A stretch of 64,000 nucleotides of DNA from Rhabditophanes sp. KR3021 (Eukaryota > Nematoda > Chromadorea > Rhabditida > Alloionematidae): NCBI GenBank assembly GCA_963281155.1, contig CAUJLY010000003.1, positions 6,820,001 to 6,884,000 on the forward strand, read 5' to 3'. Numbering within the stretch: position 1 is the first letter of the stretch; each line of letters starts with the position of its first letter. The notes beneath the pieces are model-generated. The model did not search any database. It was not told where the DNA came from and saw only the letters and a list, made by a program, of their open reading frames with translations. Both the position numbers and the translations under genes were made by a program. This document shows, one piece after another, positions 59,995 through 64,000 of this stretch.

Positions 59995-62900
59995 TTATGA
60001 CTTCTTTTTGGAATTAAATTTACTGATCACTTCATATCTTTTTTTGAGGATGAAGGCTGATGGTTTGGGCTGCCTTTGACGAGTGAAGATTCCTTTGCGA
60101 TTACCTAAAGCTCTTATTAGAGCTTGATCGGTCATGAAATCTGCAACATTTAACTGGTTAGGGAAATCAAAGGGAAACACGATTATAGTAACTTTTATAA
60201 ATGAATATAAGCATAACATTTGAATAAAATATTATTTTAAGATGATGTTAACCACTATGGAGGCCAAAACAAAAAGGTTATCTATGAACAAAGTGCTCTG
60301 TTAGTGAGAAATGCCACAATAAGACAACAAGTTGCCAGCCATCAAACATAATCTTGATGATGCCCAAGTACTGAGACAAGCCTTGGCAAGATATACTATA
60401 GAAGCTCCTGAACTCACTTCACAAGAGAAGTATCTTTTGGTAGTAGGTATCTTAAATGAGAACGCTTATGACACAACTACAAGTTATTTTAGTGATAATG
60501 CTAAAAGAAACCACGCTATTTTTTTGAAAAAATTGGACAGTATGGAATTACAGTGAATCACTACCAGCTATTTTTTTGAACGTCCCTATCAAATTAATAG
60601 CTTCCTGAATTATTATTCTTCTGGCAAAGTTTCGTCTTTTTGTGACCTGATGGTGAGTGCCATTTGGGGTTGTTCAAAAGTACCACAAAGACATCGACTT
60701 TCCTATTATCTTTGATGAAAAATTAAAAGAATGATTCAATTTGTTGTTGATTCAGCACTTACAAAAACCTGTCTTAGGTCAAGAAAATTACAAAGAGACA
60801 ACAGTAAAGTACGACATCCTTCAACAAGTCGGCAGAAGCTCCAGAATCCCATCAAAGGAAGGATTTACTGAGCATTTCAAAATAATGAAGGATAGTGTAA
60901 AGATGTTTTCTATCAAGCTTACTTTTTGGAACTAGTAAAACTACTTACTTAACTAACCAGACTAATGGAGGTTACGACTTTGGACAGTTATTACATGGCA
61001 GTAAATTGACGCACAAATTAATTACTAAGATCGAGAAAGTGAGGAATTTGGTGACCTAGTTGTGGATTTAGGGAGGCAGCTGAAAGATGGCAAGAGAAAC
61101 GATATAGTCTATAAAGAATATTACCCCTTCTGTGGCAAGGGTTCTAATTCAAATGATCATGTTCTGAAAAGGACCTGTAGACAGATGCGCACTCAAGCGA
61201 CAATTCCGAATCAGCACTTTGTAGGTCAATCAAAAGAATATATGGGAGAAAAATGTTGAGGTGGTGATGTAAGTTTGGATGTTCAAATCAACTATTCATA
61301 TTTTTTTAGAAATGTAACGAGTTACCTAAAGATTGTCATATCTATGTAGCACGCAATGCAGAGGCAACTCCAAAGTATGTTCGCATATCAGCTCCTCCAG
61401 GAAAATATTGTGATGAAGGGCTGTTGAAAGAATAATCAAATGTCTATGTCTTGTTAGATATGCCTCTTCATATGGATGTAAAGGAGTTAACCTATGACCA
61501 ATTTACAAGGTTAATCTCTACTGCGGGGCTTCCGGAAATGCCAAGAAGAGATTCAATGAGCATAAACCCAATTCTAAACTTCACTACTCCAGATGCATCC
61601 CACTTAATGCTAAGGACACCCTAATCATAGAGAGCATGAAGTATAAAAGAAAGTTTATGACTGTTCATATTAATAACTTATCATCAAACGAAGCTCTTGC
61701 ACTCGAATATGCAATTATGGATCGTCAAAAAGTGTTGACAAACGTTGACTTCTCTGGTCAGTCGAATGGGGTAATGTTCAAAAAAGATCCAACAATCGTA
61801 AAGAGAATCTCAGTCATTTGTCAGCAACATGCATGTGAGTTTAAACAATATTATCGAATAATGTTCTCTCTGCTTTTTAATATTTCCCCATTTTATAAAT
61901 ATTTTGATTTCTTTATCCATGAGTGCTTTAAAAATTACCTAAAATAAAATTATTTAGAGTTATCAAAGGGTTATCAATGACCTGCAAAATTCCATATCAT
62001 TTCTCCTGCCAATTGACCTCGGGCGCGCATAAAGTCGAGTGCTTTGTGGGTTTCGACTAATAATTCATCTTGATACTCAGTCGTGAAGTCAGAGGAGGGG
62101 AGAGAAGAAAGGGAAGGGAGAGAGTCTGCCCCGTATTCAGTCAACATTATTGCCTTGTCAAATTTGTTTTTCCAACCCATTAAATCAAAAGACAAAGTAG
62201 AATTGATAATTGAAAGTTTCCCCATATTGATGTACCATCCGTAATATCTGTTGATGCAAATGAAATCGAGTAAATGAGCACTTTTGTCGTCACTAGATTT
62301 AGTAGGTCCATAAACAGCTGTTATAGGTCTACTAGAATCCATTTCTCTAGCAACCTTGATAACAGCATCGAAGTAAGGAGTTGCTTTATCTGTTGCCGAC
62401 CAAGGTTCATTTGCCATTGACCACGCGATTACGGAAGGGTGATTTTTGTCTCTTGTAATCATTTCTCTCACCATTTTTTTATGTAATTCTAGTAATTCTG
62501 GTTTATTCCAATATTTTAAACCAACCCCTGGAGTTTCTGTTATTACTGCGATTCCTCGTCTATCTGCTTCGTATGCTCTTTCTTCGTCGTATGGATAATG
62601 GGAAGTTCTGAATAAAGAACAAATTATAACTTACTTAAATAAACAAATTAGATAATTATTTAAATAAACAAATCAGATAATACAACCCTATACCATTTCC
62701 GTTTGTCCTATTAAACACATAATTATCATATATTATGAATATGAAATAGATGTTGTGGATCTTCACCAATAGCAAATTCAACGTCATTTCTCAACATTCA
62801 TACCTCCAAATGCAAAAGAAACCAAAGTTGTGGATATTTTGCATGGCAAGAGGGGCAATTGGTAGTCTTTTATCTTGATGGTTTGACAAGCAATGAAGCC

Positions 62901-63958
62901 CTGGCCTATGAATATGCTGTTATACTTGACCTACAAGATCCCTCAACGAATATCGATGGATCCGGGCAGTCTAATCAAGTAATGTGCAAAAAACATCCTA
63001 CTACTATCAAGAGAATGTCACAGATTATTCTTGAGAAAACGCACTTGCCTCAAAAACATATTACTTAATTACTATTTTGTCTAATTTTACCACCTTCCCA
63101 ATAAACTCGTTCATTTTAATTGTTCTCTTGCATTACCTAAAGTGAAAAAATTAGATAAGGTCGTTAAAGAGAGAGCGACCTGTAACAATTGCCATTCGTC
63201 CACTCTAATAAATTCAAATCCTTTGTCATGACCACTCGATCAAATCCACGTCCTCTCAACTCTGAATCTTCATGCATTCCAAATCCAAGACAATAAAACT
63301 TCTTGTCATTTATGAATAATGAATTAGAATCAAAGGAAATCTTCCTAAACCCAAAAACCTCTTCATACGCATCTATCAGGTCACCTTTCTTTGATTTTAA
63401 ATGAACTTTAAATGTATACAAATTGGCATCTCCGTACCCTCGTGGCCACCACAATTTAGGATTTACAACTTTCAAACCATTTGTCTCGCCATCAGCTGTT
63501 GATAAAACTTCCACACCATCTAAAATACTAACCACAACATCCACTCCATTAAGACCTGTTTTGTCAATTTTCACCTCGTACAAAACACTTCCATCTACAT
63601 TAGTATCCAATTTGATGGATTGCACAAATTGTCTACCGACTTTGACGACATAAACGGAACGTAAGATTCCTGCATAGTTAAAAAAATCGAACCCTGGTGA
63701 AATAAGAATGTTAGGGTTAATGTAATAGATGTTTATTATTTTTTAAAAATGCGGTCAATCTGTACCAACTGCTTTTTAGTAGCTTCTTCATTCAAAATAT
63801 CAATATTAGCTGCAAGGCATTTTACGTGCCATCATGTTTAAGCCCTAATTTAATAACTCACCAACTTCACTTCCAACAACATCCCACTCAAATTTGGTCT
63901 TATTTAACTTATAATCAGTGAGAGTCCGAGGAAAAGAGATGTCGGAGGTGCTCCTTCG
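59995..63958 (-). CDS. gusb: Beta-glucuronidase, 5' part outside window
   Basis: Glycoside hydrolase family 2 lysosomal enzyme removing glucuronic acid from glycosaminoglycans. Exons within the window: 63958-63862, 63693-63180, 62607-61982 and 60140-59995, totalling 461 codons in phase; the N-terminal third lies off the right edge. Matches to [91 protein letters not shown] with the acid/base Glu, [13 protein letters not shown] with the nucleophilic Glu, [19 protein letters not shown] across the last splice, and [20 protein letters not shown]. The last exon is separated by a 1.84 kb intron and the one before by 572 bp. Both introns carry plus-strand GIY-YIG relics. The stop codon is only 81 bp from the collagen start. 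Confidence 0.93.
60302..61930 (+). pseudogene. Zinc-finger plus GIY-YIG nuclease-like element in gusb intron, antisense to host
   Basis: Longest copy of the intronic family. Reading along the plus strand with stops and shifts: a helical N-terminal module (60330-60556: [20 protein letters not shown], then [19 protein letters not shown]); a middle region ([20 protein letters not shown]); a zinc-finger-like stretch in the frame 61062-61259 ([20 protein letters not shown]); a segment [20 protein letters not shown]; and from 61504 the nuclease-like block. That block runs [81 protein letters not shown]. The last block is one open frame of about 110 codons. The layout suggests a once-autonomous gene. 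It fills nearly the entire intron 60141-61981. Confidence 0.65.
62755..63068 (+). pseudogene. GIY-YIG nuclease-like relic in second gusb intron, antisense to host
   Basis: Third copy of the conserved C-terminal block, in intron 62608-63179. Fragments [20 protein letters not shown], then after a frame change [40 protein letters not shown] and TIKRMSQII, ending at TAA 63066-63068. It aligns along its length with the 61.5 kb and 31.7 kb copies, sharing NAK, NEALA.EYA and SGQSN. The YIG part is not recognisable, so this copy is 5' truncated or too decayed. Confidence 0.62.
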
Positions 63959-64000
63959 CTAGGTGATGGTTTAGCAAGACAAGTTAGTATGGATGAAAAG

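Noticed and set aside
59995..60219. Separate small gene just upstream of the collagen
   Set aside because: Its sequence is the conserved beta-glucuronidase C-terminus and joins in phase across a long intron.
60302..61930. Penelope-type or LINE retroelement
   Set aside because: No reverse-transcriptase motif is visible in any frame; only the nuclease-like and finger-like parts are present.

Overview
The window is AT-rich eukaryotic nuclear DNA, almost certainly from a chromadorean nematode. Evidence: most introns are about 40-190 bp with GTAAGT-like donors and TTTTCAG-like acceptors; there is a three-exon cuticle collagen; there are nematode-only chemoreceptor families (two srt-like, one srg/srv-like, one sra-like fragment); and acceptor-like sites sit just before some start codons, as expected for spliced-leader trans-splicing. 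I rebuilt gene models by joining open frames at splice sites. Most joined models come out as exact multiples of three with family-typical lengths.

Layout. 1-2.2 kb: SLC26/SulP anion transporter, running off the left edge. 2.8-11.8 kb: a CHD6-9/kismet chromatin remodeller. 14.5-17.8 kb: queuine tRNA-ribosyltransferase and a coiled-coil protein. 18.6-20.5 kb: POP5 and a membrane acyl-CoA-binding protein. 22-23 kb: a secreted TGF-beta/activin-type ligand. 24-25 kb: an unrecognised protein with four 18-residue repeats. 25.9-30.6 kb: a gene-poor, very AT-rich stretch. 30.6-33.4 kb: a Cezanne/OTUD7-type deubiquitinase. 34-37.7 kb: membrane histidine acid phosphatase and site-2 protease. 38-43.5 kb: SmD1, an acidic orphan, a small C2H2 protein, isobutyryl-CoA dehydrogenase and an RNA polymerase I second-subunit gene that lacks its 5' third. 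44.5-48 kb: PPIL1 cyclophilin and a secreted class 3 lipase. 48.3-56.1 kb: a chemoreceptor cluster with a decayed PARP catalytic domain, tRNA-Lys(TTT) and a lysine-rich small protein. 56.3-64 kb: acylglycerol kinase, a GILT-like protein, cuticle collagen and beta-glucuronidase, which runs off the right edge.

The most unusual signal is in the introns. Five introns delimited by homology on both sides exceed 500 bp, and each contains decayed coding sequence antisense to its host gene. Three carry the C-terminal part of the same GIY-YIG nuclease-like domain (31.6, 61.5 and 62.8 kb). The longest copy also has a helical N-terminal module and a zinc-finger-like stretch. The relic in the qtrt1 intron seems to share that N-terminal module and has its own C2H2-like finger. 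This looks like an undescribed family of intron-dwelling selfish or expanded nuclease genes.

Other points to check: a single-base frameshift in the second BRK domain of the CHD gene, the truncated polymerase gene, the PARP relic with its catalytic glutamate replaced by lysine, and a partial cyclophilin duplicate.
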